Shown here piece after piece: positions 1 through 9,164 of a DNA stretch of 64,000 bases. Position 1 is the first letter of the stretch; every line of letters begins with the position of its first letter. The stretch is from Spartobacteria bacterium. Lineage in GTDB: Bacteria; Verrucomicrobiota; Verrucomicrobiia; Chthoniobacterales; UBA10450. The translations under genes and the position numbers were made by a program. Under the pieces are notes generated by a model that saw nothing but the letters and a program-made list of their open reading frames with translations, did no database searches and was not told where the DNA came from. Where the stretch lies: positions 1 to 64,000 of the forward strand of contig PNAA01000027.1 in assembly GCA_003169975.1 (NCBI GenBank). The letters are read 5' to 3'.

Positions 1-1261
1 TACTTTTCGGATAGCTTCTAGCATCAATGAAGAGGATGCGGTCGTCGGTCTTGGCCTTGTCGAAGAACCAGAGTGTGGCCGGGAGCGTGACGGTGTAGAA
101 CATGTTCGAGGGCAGCGTCAGCATGGCGTAGATAAGGTTCTTCTCGATCAACGTGCGGCGGATATCGGCCTCGGAATGGCGTGCGTCGGAGGCAGAGTTG
201 GCCATGACGAGTGCTGCGCGGCCCTTCGGCTTAAGTGATGTCGCGAAGAGGTCGATCCAAAGATAATTGGCATTTGGGACGGTTTCCTTACCTTTGTCCT
301 TCTTCTTAGCTTTGCTCTTATTCCGCGGGATCCCGTAGGTGCTAAAGCGTCGGTCCTTTTCAACTCGGTTTAAGCTGACGTCGTCGACATTGAACGGCGG
401 ATTCGCGAGCACGTAGTCGAATGCTCCAAAGCTGTTAAAGTGGTCGTCGTAGTAGCTGATGCCCTTCTTGATATTGCCGCGGAGACCGTTCACGGCCAAA
501 TTCATCTTCGCGAGGTTGACTGTCTCAAGGACCTTCTCTTGTCCGTAGACATAGACGCTGCTGTCAACGCCTTTGGCTAATTCCTTGCGATGTTCCTCAA
601 TGAAGTGCGCAGACTGAACGAACATGCCGCCAGACCCGCAGGCAGGATCGAACACCTTCCCGCCGTGCGGCTCGATGATCTCCACCATCAAACGCACTAC
701 AGAGCGCGGCGTAAAGAATTCGCCACCTCAGTGTCCTTCGCTACGAGCAAACTCACCGAGGAAGTACTCGTAAATTTGTCCCAGCAAATCACCGCCAGCA
801 TCCGATGGGATGTTTGCGAAGTTCTTCAACAGGTCGTTAGGTATTGTCCGCGTCTTCGGATCGCGCGTAAGGTCGAAATAGTCATCCTTCGGCAAGACAC
901 CTTCGAGCTCGGGCTTGTATTTCTCAATATCCCTCATCGCCTCCTTTAGCGCCTTCGCGATGTCTTTGCTCTCGGGCAGCTTTAGCAAGTAATCGTATCG
1001 AGCGTGGGCGGGCAGATAGAACCCACACTTTTCGATGGCGATATCTGAAACCGTTCTCTCGCGTCGCGTGCCTTTGAGCTTCGCGTATTCGGCTAGGATT
1101 TCTTTTTCGTGCAGCCGGTACTTATTGTCCGCGAACCTAAGAAAGATCAGACCTAGAACGGGCGTCGAATATTCGCTCGGCTTAAGATCCGAATTGGCGC
1201 GCAGATTGTCGGCAGCTGCCCAGAGATCCTTTTCGAGTTGTTTGAGCTGTTCTCTTGTCAT
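1..1261 (-). pseudogene. hsdM: Type I restriction-modification DNA methyltransferase subunit M, broken by an in-frame TGA, 3' end outside window
   Basis: HsdM is the adenine methyltransferase subunit of type I restriction systems. Translation from the ATG at 1259-1261 gives a typical helical N-terminal domain for 177 residues, ending ARSEGH, then a TGA at 728-730. The same frame stays open beyond it to the window edge and continues with GGEFFTPRSV, the S-adenosylmethionine motif DPACGSGGMF, and the catalytic NPPF motif near 391-405. A CGA-to-TGA change would explain the break, since family members have a charged residue at this point. No frameshift is needed. Other genes here use TGA as an ordinary stop, so recoding is unlikely. 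It could be a real nonsense mutation or a sequence error. No specificity subunit is visible before the window edge. Confidence 0.87.
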
Positions 1262-1476
1262 TCAGTGCGGCTTCCCGTTACGCCAGCGTTCAGAAACAGC
1301 GCGATCCACACGCTTCGTTGAACACGTGCAGCGCGTTGCCTGTCTCCTCGCATGATCTGACCCTGTGGTAAGTTTCTTCAAAAACAAAAGGAACAAAGAA
1401 CGGAGGATGGCGTAAGGGCGTTGGATGGAGCAGACACGCGAAGGCAGAAGGATGAAGGAAGAATTAAGAAGTGTCA

Positions 1477-1938
1477 TTACACGAATGGCATCTGGGCGAG
1501 GCGGTGGCGAAGGGTGTCGGGTTCTTCGAGCCATTTGGCGAGGGTTTCAGGGCGATGGAGTGCGAAGACGCGGCGGGAGCGCGGATGCGGGTCGCGTTCG
1601 TCGCGGAGGAAGGTCTTGATGCCGGTGGACTCGTAGAGGAAGGGAAGCTTGCCGACTAAGTTGCCGCGCAGGAAGTCGGGGAGATTTTCGGCGTAGCGGC
1701 CGGATTGATCGGCGACGGTGGAGAGGGTGACGCCGGCTTTCTTGGCTTCGATGATGCCGACGGGTTTGCGATCGACGAGGAGGAGGTAATCGCAACGGCC
1801 TTCTTTCAATCGGACTTCGCGGATCGCGATGTCGCGTCCTGCGGAGAGGTCGAGCTGCTTGTAATCTTGAATCGTCCAGCCGCATTGCTGAAGAAGCGCA
1901 TCGATTTGTTGGCGCGCTAGTTCTTCCGGGGTCGGCAT
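1477..1938 (-). pseudogene. Truncated HsdR-like restriction subunit, N-terminal nuclease domain only
   Basis: About 153 residues from the ATG at 1936-1938; an in-frame start 39 bases upstream is also possible. The sequence matches the N-terminal domain of type I restriction subunit R: LARQQIDALLQQCGW, then a PD-(D/E)XK-like core with CDYLLLVDRKPVGIIEAKK, where the D and the E-x-K are candidate catalytic residues. Full HsdR proteins are roughly 800-1100 residues and carry helicase motifs; none follow here, and the protein stops 20-30 residues after YESTGIKTFL. The 215-base gap between it and hsdM has no gene and contains an A/G-rich stretch (1440-1470). Most likely a remnant of a decaying restriction locus. 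A stand-alone nuclease-domain protein is the alternative. Confidence 0.7.
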
Positions 1939-2148
1939 CTCTGGGCGCAGTTCTAGCGGGGGCGCTCGTCCTCGCAAAGGAAAAAGAGGCGTGGCGCGAG
2001 GAAATCATGAAGGATGAAGGGAGAAGGATGAAAGCTGATCCGCCTGAGGCGGACTGAAGGCAGGACGTAAAGGCTTCGCCACGTCCCAAGGCGGGCGACG
2101 TCTCTCCGCAGAACCCGTGACATTCGCGTAATCTGCGGTCACAATAAG

Positions 2149-2718
2149 TTGTTGAAACTCTCTCCGAAATTCGAAGAAGCGCTTGTTTACGCGACGCGCG
2201 TCCACGGCGGGCAACTGCGCAAGAAGACGAAGATTCCTTACATTGGCCATCTCCTGGGCGTCACCGCGATCGCGCTGGAGTACGGCGCGAATGAAACCGA
2301 GGCGATCGCTGCGCTCCTGCACGACGCAGTGGAGGATTGTGGCGGAGCGGAGCGGCAACGCGAGATCGAGGAGAAATTTGGGAAAGAAGTCGGCGCGATC
2401 GTGGCCGGCTGCACCGATACGGATCAAACGCCAAAGCCGCCGTGGCGGGAACGGAAGGAAAAGTACATCGCGCACTTAAAGTCAGCCTCCGCTTCGACGC
2501 GGCTCGTCTCGGCGTCGGACAAATTACACAACGCGCGCGCGATCCTGCACAACCTGCGCGAAGACGGCGACGAAATCTGGAGCCGCTTCAAAGGCGGCAA
2601 GGAGGGCACGCTTTGGTATTATCGCTCGTTAGTCACCGCTTTCCGTGCGCATGGCGACAGTGCGTTGCTCGACGAGCTGGCGCGAGTGGTCTCCGAGATC
2701 GAACGAATCGCGGGCTAA
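2149..2718 (+). CDS. HD-domain (p)ppGpp hydrolase-like protein
   Basis: A 189-residue stand-alone HD phosphohydrolase resembling the hydrolase half of RelA/SpoT and small alarmone hydrolases. Metal-binding motifs are visible: an early H in ATRVHGGQ, the HD pair in ALLHDAVED, and the later D in SASDKLHNARAIL. No synthetase, TGS or ACT domain is present. The start is uncertain: two successive TTG codons at 2149 and 2152 begin the conserved region, with no good ATG upstream. Its TAA stop overlaps the TAG stop of convergent rfbB by three bases. Substrate specificity (ppGpp or another nucleotide) cannot be read from the sequence. Confidence 0.85.
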   Translation: MLKLSPKFEEALVYATRVHGGQLRKKTKIPYIGHLLGVTAIALEYGANETEAIAALLHDAVEDCGGAERQREIEEKFGKEVGAIVAGCTDTDQTPKPPWRERKEKYIAHLKSASASTRLVSASDKLHNARAILHNLREDGDEIWSRFKGGKEGTLWYYRSLVTAFRAHGDSALLDELARVVSEIERIAG

Positions 2719-3707
2719 TCGAAGCGCTCCGTGCGCTGGAGCAGCGTCTCCCACCAATCGCGATGGTTGAGGTACCAGTCGACGGTCGCGGCGATGCCTT
2801 CGCGCGCGGTGTGGAGCGGGTGCCACTCGAGCTCCTGCCGGGCGAAGGAGGAGTCGATCGCGTAACGGCGGTCGTGGCCGAGGCGATCGGTCACAAACGA
2901 GATGAGGCTGTGCGGTTTGCCCAGCCGGTCGAGGATTAGCCTAACGACTTCGAGGTTCACCATCTCGCCGTCGCCGCCGAGGTTGTAGACCGCGCCCGGC
3001 TTGCCCTTGAAGAGCGCGGCGACGAGCGCGGCGCAGTGGTCTTCGACGTGGATCCAGTCGCGCACGTTCAGGCCGTCGCCGTAAACCGGCAGCGGCTGGT
3101 CGCCGAGCGCCTTGATGATCATGAGCGGGATCAGTTTTTCCGGGAACTGGCAGGGGCCGTAGTTGTTCGAGCAGCGGGTGACGATGACTTCCTGCCCGAA
3201 GGTGCGGTGGGAGGCGAGGGCGAGGAGGTCGGCGCCGGCCTTGCTCGCGGAGTAGGGGGAACTGGGCTCGAGCGGCGATTGTTCCGTGAACTTGCCGGTC
3301 GCGCCTAACGAACCGTAAACTTCGTCGGTGGAGACCTGGAGGAAGCGCTGGACACCGTGCTGCCGGGCGGCGGCGAGGAGCACGCTCGTGCCGACGACGT
3401 TGGTGTGGATGAAATTTTGCGGGGAATTGATGCTCCGGTCGACGTGCGATTCGGCCGCGAAATTGATGATCGCGTAAACCTGCTCCTCGTGCAGGAGGGT
3501 GTCCATCTGGTCGGCGTTGGCGATGTCGGCCTGGAAAAATTCATAGCGCGCGCCGTGCTCCTCGACGACGCCGTCGAGATTGGCCAGATTGCCGGCGTAG
3601 GTGAGGGCATCGACATTTGTGACGTACGCCGGCTTGTAATGTTGCAGAATGTAACGAATAAAGTTACTCCCGATGAACCCACAGCCGCCTGTCACCAAGA
3701 TGCGCAT
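2715..3707 (-). CDS. rfbB: dTDP-glucose 4,6-dehydratase
   Basis: Converts dTDP-glucose to dTDP-4-keto-6-deoxyglucose, the second step of dTDP-rhamnose synthesis. The 330-residue protein is an extended short-chain dehydrogenase: NAD-binding GGCGFIG at residues 7-13, STDE at 126-129 and the catalytic YSASK at 152-156. The frame is open further upstream, but the ATG at 3705-3707 starts the family's typical MRILVTGG. The start codon lies in an 8-base palindrome ATGCGCAT that also holds the likely ATG of the divergent gene. rfbD is about 23 kb away and a nucleotidyltransferase about 51 kb away, so the pathway is scattered. Two copies of the dispersed 9-mer lie inside (2939, 3303). Confidence 0.95.
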   Translation of the reverse strand: MRILVTGGCGFIGSNFIRYILQHYKPAYVTNVDALTYAGNLANLDGVVEEHGARYEFFQADIANADQMDTLLHEEQVYAIINFAAESHVDRSINSPQNFIHTNVVGTSVLLAAARQHGVQRFLQVSTDEVYGSLGATGKFTEQSPLEPSSPYSASKAGADLLALASHRTFGQEVIVTRCSNNYGPCQFPEKLIPLMIIKALGDQPLPVYGDGLNVRDWIHVEDHCAALVAALFKGKPGAVYNLGGDGEMVNLEVVRLILDRLGKPHSLISFVTDRLGHDRRYAIDSSFARQELEWHPLHTAREGIAATVDWYLNHRDWWETLLQRTERFD

Positions 3708-5571
3708 CGGAGCGCTACCTAACAGCGGAGAGCAGTCCGCGCGAGGAGAAATTGACGCTGCCCCGCCGCTGCCGCTCGCCGAGCGACTCGCCCGGATCGA
3801 TTGGACGTTCTGGGCGATCATCGCTTTGGGCGCGCTCCTCCGCTTCCTCCTCCTGAGCATGAAACCGCCGCACTTCGACGAGGGGATCAACGGCTGGTTC
3901 GTCGATCAGATGCGGAGGAACGGCTTTTACCGTTACGATCCGACAAATTATCACGGGCCGCTTCATTTCTACATTCTCCTCCTCGCGCAAACGCTCTTCG
4001 GTCGCCACATCTGGGCGCTCCGGCTGCCGGTGGTGCTGGCGAGCATCGGGTCGATTTTCCTGACGCTCAAATTCGAGCCGCTGGTCGGGCGCACGGTCAG
4101 CCGAATCGCCGCGTTGGCGATGGCGATCTCGCCGGCTTTCATCTTTTACGGGCGCTACTCGATCCACGAAGTGTGGTTGCTGCTTTTCTCGATGCTCTTC
4201 GTGCTCGGGCTACTCGGGCTCTGGCGGTTCGGCACGCGTGGTTTCCTCTGGTGCGTGGGGATCGGAGTGGCCGGGATGATCCTGACGAAAGAGACTTACA
4301 TCATCCACATCGGCTGCGCGCTGATCGCGGGGGTGGTGCTTTGGATTTCGCACCAGATAACGCCGTTGCCCGATCTGAAGCGCGCGCGGCAACAGTGGGA
4401 CCTCGTCGATCTCGCGATGATCGCCGGGACCGGCATTTTTTTCATCGTCTTCTTTTACTCGGGCACGTTTCTCAACTGGCCGGGCCTCAAAGGGCTCTAC
4501 CAGACCTTCGGCACCTGGTATCGCACCGGCTCGAACGGCAACGGCCACGAAAAGCCCTGGCCCTACTGGCTCGAGCTGACGATGCGCTACGAGTGGCCGG
4601 TCTTCATCGGGCTCACCCTTTGTCTGGCCTGCCAGTTCTTTAAGAACTTTGTCATCCGCTATCTCGCGATCTATGGCGTCGGGCTTTTCGTGGCCTACAG
4701 CATCATCCATTACAAGACGCCGTGGATCATCATCAGCGTCGTCTGGCCATTCCTGTTCGTTTTCGCGGCGGCGGCGGCGGCCCGGAAGATCCCGCGCCCG
4801 GCCTTTTACGCGGCCGGTTTTGCGCTCATCGGCTTTGGCTTGGGAGCGGTCGCCAGTTACCTGGTCCAGCCCGCGACGATGCCCGCGAACTGTACCTGGT
4901 CGGTCTATCTGAGCGAAGCCATCAAGATCACGATCGCCGCGTCGAGCACGAGTCCGGTCTGCGGGGAAATCGGCCAGCGGTTATTCGGCTCCGCCATTTT
5001 CGTGGCTCTGCTCGGCGGCGGCTTTGGTCTGATGATCGGGCAGTCTTCGAAAATAAGCGAAGGAGTGATGAGAGCGATGCAACGCGGCGCGGTTGGTCTG
5101 GCGCTCGCGATGTCGCTGGCGATGGCCATTTTTTTGAATTACTTCCGCTGCAGCACTGACAGCGAGCCTTATGTCTATGTCCAGACCTACAACGATATTT
5201 ATAGACTGATGAACCCGTTGATGCGGCTGGTGCGGAGCAATCCCCTTAATTATCGCATGGTCGGTCATTTCATCCGGACCAGCACTTATCCGTTCCCCTG
5301 GCTGCTGGGCGATTTTGGGAACGTCGGCTACTACGAAAATAATAACTCGCCGGGCAAGTTCGATGCGGATTTCCTTGTCGTGCAGAGTGACCGCATTGCG
5401 GAAGTGGAGAAAAAGCTGCATGAGAGCTACTTCACTGAGCCGATGACTATTCGGCCCTACCAGGACACCTCGAAGCTTTACCTCAACGCGAAGACCTTCG
5501 GGAAACTTTTCCGGGGCAAGACACCGGACTTCATCGGCCAGCCCGCACCGCCGCCGGCGACACCTCGATGA
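3700..5571 (+). CDS. TIGR03663-like (Agl23-type) membrane glycosyltransferase
   Basis: A polytopic membrane protein of about 623 residues. An N-terminal hydrophobic segment is followed by PPHFDEGINGWF and DPTNYHGPLHFY, the pattern of TIGR03663 (Agl23-associated) proteins, related to GT39/ArnT lipid-linked sugar transferases; the aspartate-glutamate pair is the likely catalytic/metal site. Roughly ten further membrane segments follow, then a soluble tail. The start is inferred: the ATG at 3700 precedes the first membrane segment, and an ATG at 3673 is further upstream; either overlaps the divergent rfbB start. Its TGA stop overlaps the ATG of the next gene (ATGA), so the two are translationally coupled. 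Likely role: transfer of a sugar to an envelope carrier or protein. Confidence 0.8.
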   Translation: MRIGALPNSGEQSARGEIDAAPPLPLAERLARIDWTFWAIIALGALLRFLLLSMKPPHFDEGINGWFVDQMRRNGFYRYDPTNYHGPLHFYILLLAQTLFGRHIWALRLPVVLASIGSIFLTLKFEPLVGRTVSRIAALAMAISPAFIFYGRYSIHEVWLLLFSMLFVLGLLGLWRFGTRGFLWCVGIGVAGMILTKETYIIHIGCALIAGVVLWISHQITPLPDLKRARQQWDLVDLAMIAGTGIFFIVFFYSGTFLNWPGLKGLYQTFGTWYRTGSNGNGHEKPWPYWLELTMRYEWPVFIGLTLCLACQFFKNFVIRYLAIYGVGLFVAYSIIHYKTPWIIISVVWPFLFVFAAAAAARKIPRPAFYAAGFALIGFGLGAVASYLVQPATMPANCTWSVYLSEAIKITIAASSTSPVCGEIGQRLFGSAIFVALLGGGFGLMIGQSSKISEGVMRAMQRGAVGLALAMSLAMAIFLNYFRCSTDSEPYVYVQTYNDIYRLMNPLMRLVRSNPLNYRMVGHFIRTSTYPFPWLLGDFGNVGYYENNNSPGKFDADFLVVQSDRIAEVEKKLHESYFTEPMTIRPYQDTSKLYLNAKTFGKLFRGKTPDFIGQPAPPPATPR

Positions 5572-7571
5572 AGTTCTTTGCGGCGGGACTGACTCTCGTC
5601 AACATCGCAACCATCGCCGGGCTGCTCCTCGGCATTCTCGGTGGCGGGCTCGATGGAGGTTTCGCCGGGCTCGCGCTCTTTCTCGGAGTCGTGGCCGCGA
5701 TCGTTGCCTGGATGGGAACGGCGCCGTTCGCCGCGCGGAAAATTGTCTCTCGTCAGCCTCAGCCGCCCCTGCCGAAATCGAAGCGTGCGCGGCGGCGGAT
5801 GAAACTGCCGCCGGAAGTGGTCGCCACCCCCCGGCCGCCATGGCATTTCTGGGCCTGGGCGGTGGGAATCGTCTTTATGATGTTCGCGGTGCGCTCGTTT
5901 TGCTGGCTCCTCTGGGCGGACGGCAATCACTGGAAGATCCAGTCGCCTAACAATCTCGGCGATCTCTCGCTCCACATTACTTACATCAAGTATTTCGCGA
6001 ACGGCGTCCCGCTTTGGCCCGACAATCCGATCCACCTCTTAAGCAGCCTGCGTTATCCCGCCGGGGTCGATCTGTTCAATTCGCTTCTCCTTCTCCAGCA
6101 CATCGATTTGATCAGCGGGCTCGTTTGGACGGGGCTGCTCGGCTCGGCGGCGACCTTCTATGGGTTTTATCGCTGGGGCGGTCCGTTTGGGGTGGCGGGC
6201 TTTCTCTTTAATGGCGGGCTCGCCGGCTACGAGTTTTTCAAGAAATTTCAGTTCGCCGATTACCAGGCGGACAAGATTGCGTGGAAAAGCATTCCGCTGG
6301 CGATGTTCGTGACCCAGCGCGGCTTGCTCTACGCGATCCCGGCCGGCCTGCTCCTCTTGTTGCACTGGCGGCGAAAATATTATCCGCTGGCGGCCGCGGA
6401 AAATCCCGGCGCGCAGCGCGGCCTCATCCCGTGGTGGGTCGAGTGGTCGATCTACGCGACGATGCCGCTCTTCCACGTCCACACTTTTCTCGCGCTCTCG
6501 GCCGTGCTCGCCTGCTGGCTGCTCATCGGCACCTGGGAGATGCGCAAACAAATCGCTCTCCTTCTTGCGGCCGCGTTCGTGCCGGCGAGCGCGATCGTCT
6601 GGATGATCACCGACCATTTTCAGGCGAAATCGATTCTCGCCTGGGCGCCCGGCTGGGTGCAGAGCGATCCGTCGTTCGCTGGTCCTCTGCTCGAATTCTG
6701 GTTCGTCAAGATCCCATGGGCACTCGGGTTCTGGATTTACAACTTTGGCCTCATGCTGCCCGCGATGATCGCGCTCGTCGGCGTCGTCGGCTGGCGGACG
6801 TGGCGGGATTTCTTCCCCGCTCCCACTTTCACTCCTGCTCCTGATTGTGATCGTGCTCCTGATCGAGAAACGCCGATTACGATTACGATTACGAGCACGA
6901 GCCCGAGCACGATCGCGGAACGGCTTTTCCCTTCACCCGCCTTCGCCTTTGTTATGCCGGCGGCGGCGATTTTTGTCTTCGCGCTTTTCGTCAAGACCGC
7001 GCCGTGGGGTTGGGACAACACGAAGCTGATCGTCTGGGCTTACTTCATCGCGTTGCCCTTTTTGTGGCGCGAATTGATCGCGCGCTGGCCGCTGCCGGTG
7101 CGGGCGGGAGTTTGCTTTGTTCTCTTCGCTTCCGGATTCGTTAGTCTCCTGGGCGGTCTCGCGGTCGGCTCGCCCGGGTTTGACATTGCGAACCGGACGG
7201 AAGTCGATGCCGTTGCGACCGTCGTGCGCAAGTTGCCGATCCAGGCGCGCTTCGCCGCCTTCCCGACCTACAATCATCTTCTCCTGCTGAATGGACGCAA
7301 AGTCGTGCTCGGCTATCCCGGGCATCTCTGGACGCAGGGCCTCGAGTACGGGACGGTCGAGCAGCAACTCAGGGCACTCATGCTCGGGGCGCCCGATTGG
7401 CGGGAACGAGCGCGGGCCCTGCATACGCGCTACCTCTTCTGGGGCGAGGAGGAAACGCGCGCTTACGGCTCAAGTTCGCAGCCGTGGCGCGGCAAGGCGG
7501 CAGTCGTGGCGACCGGTTTCTGGGGGACGATTTACGACCTCGAAAGCCGCGCCCGGGCGGCGGGTCAATAA
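5568..7571 (+). CDS. Polytopic membrane protein, probable glycosyltransferase-like, unrecognised family
   Basis: A 667-residue protein with many hydrophobic segments, two at the N-terminus before a basic, proline-rich loop (about residues 60-85). I do not recognise the family. The soluble loop NLGDLSLHITYIKYFANG followed by PDNPIHLL resembles the first external loop of large membrane glycosyltransferases. It overlaps the TIGR03663-like gene by four bases, implying a shared envelope glycan job. Residues about 424-449 are a low-complexity insert rich in T, I, S and P, encoded by repeated GATTAC/GAGCAC units (6838-6914) that also occur outside genes near the tRNA-Leu. Its 3' end overlaps the convergent ChaN-like gene by about 100 bases. 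Confidence 0.75.
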   Translation: MKFFAAGLTLVNIATIAGLLLGILGGGLDGGFAGLALFLGVVAAIVAWMGTAPFAARKIVSRQPQPPLPKSKRARRRMKLPPEVVATPRPPWHFWAWAVGIVFMMFAVRSFCWLLWADGNHWKIQSPNNLGDLSLHITYIKYFANGVPLWPDNPIHLLSSLRYPAGVDLFNSLLLLQHIDLISGLVWTGLLGSAATFYGFYRWGGPFGVAGFLFNGGLAGYEFFKKFQFADYQADKIAWKSIPLAMFVTQRGLLYAIPAGLLLLLHWRRKYYPLAAAENPGAQRGLIPWWVEWSIYATMPLFHVHTFLALSAVLACWLLIGTWEMRKQIALLLAAAFVPASAIVWMITDHFQAKSILAWAPGWVQSDPSFAGPLLEFWFVKIPWALGFWIYNFGLMLPAMIALVGVVGWRTWRDFFPAPTFTPAPDCDRAPDRETPITITITSTSPSTIAERLFPSPAFAFVMPAAAIFVFALFVKTAPWGWDNTKLIVWAYFIALPFLWRELIARWPLPVRAGVCFVLFASGFVSLLGGLAVGSPGFDIANRTEVDAVATVVRKLPIQARFAAFPTYNHLLLLNGRKVVLGYPGHLWTQGLEYGTVEQQLRALMLGAPDWRERARALHTRYLFWGEEETRAYGSSSQPWRGKAAVVATGFWGTIYDLESRARAAGQ

Positions 7572-8348
7572 TTGCGGTCGCGTTTCAGACGGCGTCTTTG
7601 CGCGATCGAGGATAAGCTGACGCAAGGGCGCTTTCTGGGCGGCGAAATCGGCCACCTCGCGCGGGTTGATCATCACGTCGTCCGGCAAAAAAACGAGCAG
7701 CTTCGCGTTCGGATTTGCGCGCATAAACCGGACGATGTTCTCCGCGATCATCTGTTCCGCCGCGAGATGCGCGCGGTAAAGGCTCGCCACATCGTAGCGC
7801 CGAAGCCGCGAGGAGGTCGAGACGCGATCCACAAAATTATCGAACGCTTCCGGGCGCGGCCGGTAATCCTGCGGCAAGAGCGCGCGCTCCTCGACGGAGA
7901 GCGTTTCGCCGGCGCGAATCTTGCGCAAAAGATTTCTCGGCGATCCGAGGGCGAGCTGCCCGAGGTCTGGGCGCAAGCCGCGGCGGAGCCACTCGCCGCG
8001 TTCCGGCGCGCTGAGCTGGTCGAGCAACTGTTGCGTCGGAATTTCCTGCCGTTGCCAGCGATCGAGCAGCGGCTGCCGCGTCGCGGGAAGCTCCGTCCAG
8101 CCGAGCGCCACGCGCTGCCCGCTGCGCTGCCAGGTTTCGATGATGTGCCAGGCCGGCTGCCGGTCGGTCGCGGATTCCTTCGTTAGGCCAAAATAAATGA
8201 CATCCGTAGCGCGCAGCTTCGCCGCCCCGGCTTCCTCCGCGGGGACGGAGCGCGGAGCTTCGCCGGCCGCGAGCTTGGGCAAAGGCGCCTTGCCGAGAGA
8301 TCCGCAGCCGCTCGTTAGGGCAGCAGCCAGCAGCAGCCACCACTTCAC
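7470..8348 (-). CDS. ChaN-like lipoprotein (Tiki/haem-binding uptake superfamily)
   Basis: A 292-residue protein with a lipoprotein signal: a short hydrophobic stretch ending LTSGC, the cysteine at residue 15 being the lipidation site. The body begins ATDVIYFGLTKES and has the order of motifs of the ChaN/DUF399 family, such as LGWTELPATRQPLLDRW and a later helix with HLAAEQMIAENIVRFM and LLVFLPDDVMI. Family members bind haem or belong to the Tiki-like metal-dependent protease fold; which applies here is unknown. It starts inside the end of the GT2 gene (ATGA overlap). Its C-terminal 34 codons overlap the convergent membrane-protein gene, so either tail could be mis-set. Confidence 0.78.
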   Translation of the reverse strand: MKWWLLLAAALTSGCGSLGKAPLPKLAAGEAPRSVPAEEAGAAKLRATDVIYFGLTKESATDRQPAWHIIETWQRSGQRVALGWTELPATRQPLLDRWQRQEIPTQQLLDQLSAPERGEWLRRGLRPDLGQLALGSPRNLLRKIRAGETLSVEERALLPQDYRPRPEAFDNFVDRVSTSSRLRRYDVASLYRAHLAAEQMIAENIVRFMRANPNAKLLVFLPDDVMINPREVADFAAQKAPLRQLILDRAKTPSETRPQLLTRRPGAAFEVVNRPPETGRHDCRLAAPRLRT

Positions 8349-9124
8349 GCTTCGCGTTGCCGGCTGCTGTTGGAACGCGCGAAGACCGGTTTCCCCCGCG
8401 CCGGCTGCGGCGGAAAAACTCGCCAGGTGCGATAGCCGGCAGCGACGATTTTGCAGCCGATCGAAAGCGTGCGCCGCCAGGTGACGCCGGAGACTTTCTG
8501 CCGGCCGCCAATCCGCCGGCGCTCGGTGACCGGGATTTCACAGATTGCGGCGTCAAGTTTCGCCGCGGCGATCTGCGCCTCGATCGTCCAGCCGAAGGTC
8601 ATTTCTTGCGGAGCGATTTTCTCGAACAGGCGGCGGCTGATCATCCGGAGCGGACCGAGATCGCTGAAGCGCCGGCCGCTGAGCAGGCCGCACCAGAGAC
8701 CGAGCGCGGCGTTGGCAAGGACATGTCGCACGGTCATCGACCGCCAGTTGCGCAGACGCATGGTGCGACTGCCGAGCACCAGGTCGTAGCCCTGTTCGTA
8801 AGCCGCAGTGATCGAGCGCAGATCGCGCGGATCGGTCGCGCCGTCGCCCGCGCAGAAAACGTAGGCGCGAATTGAGGGGAAAAGATTTTTCGTGAGGTCG
8901 ATCGCCGCCTGGCAGCCATGGCCGTAGCCTCGTTGCTCGCTTTCCGCCACGAGCACGGGACGTTTTCGTGCGATCTCCGCCGTGTCGTCGGAGGATCCGT
9001 TCACTCCGACGGCAATGACGAGTTTCTCCGGATCGACCACGCCGAGAAATTCATCGAGCACCGGGCCGATGCAGGCGGCCTCGTCGCAGGCGGGAATGAT
9101 GATCGCGAATTCGGGCAGGTGCAT
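8345..9124 (-). CDS. Family 2 glycosyltransferase
   Basis: A 259-residue GT-A fold transferase of the dolichyl-phosphate/undecaprenyl-phosphate sugar synthase type. Visible motifs are FAIIIPACDEAACIGPVL at the N-terminus, VNGSSDDTAEIA for nucleotide binding, and CAGDGATDPRD, which holds the acidic metal-binding residues. There are no clear membrane segments, so it should act at the inner face of the membrane. It sits in a same-strand run with the PHP protein, lipoprotein, hotdog protein and ChaN-like protein, and overlaps the last by four bases. The acceptor cannot be inferred. Confidence 0.88.
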   Translation of the reverse strand: MHLPEFAIIIPACDEAACIGPVLDEFLGVVDPEKLVIAVGVNGSSDDTAEIARKRPVLVAESEQRGYGHGCQAAIDLTKNLFPSIRAYVFCAGDGATDPRDLRSITAAYEQGYDLVLGSRTMRLRNWRSMTVRHVLANAALGLWCGLLSGRRFSDLGPLRMISRRLFEKIAPQEMTFGWTIEAQIAAAKLDAAICEIPVTERRRIGGRQKVSGVTWRRTLSIGCKIVAAGYRTWRVFPPQPARGKPVFARSNSSRQREA

Positions 9125-9164
9125 CTCGTGGCGTTCCAGAGTCTAAGAGTAGCGCAAGCCGGCG

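Noticed and set aside
728-730. TGA as selenocysteine or recoded codon in hsdM
   Set aside because: TGA ends several intact genes here (for example 5569-5571 and 29958-29960), and methyltransferase M subunits are not known selenoproteins.
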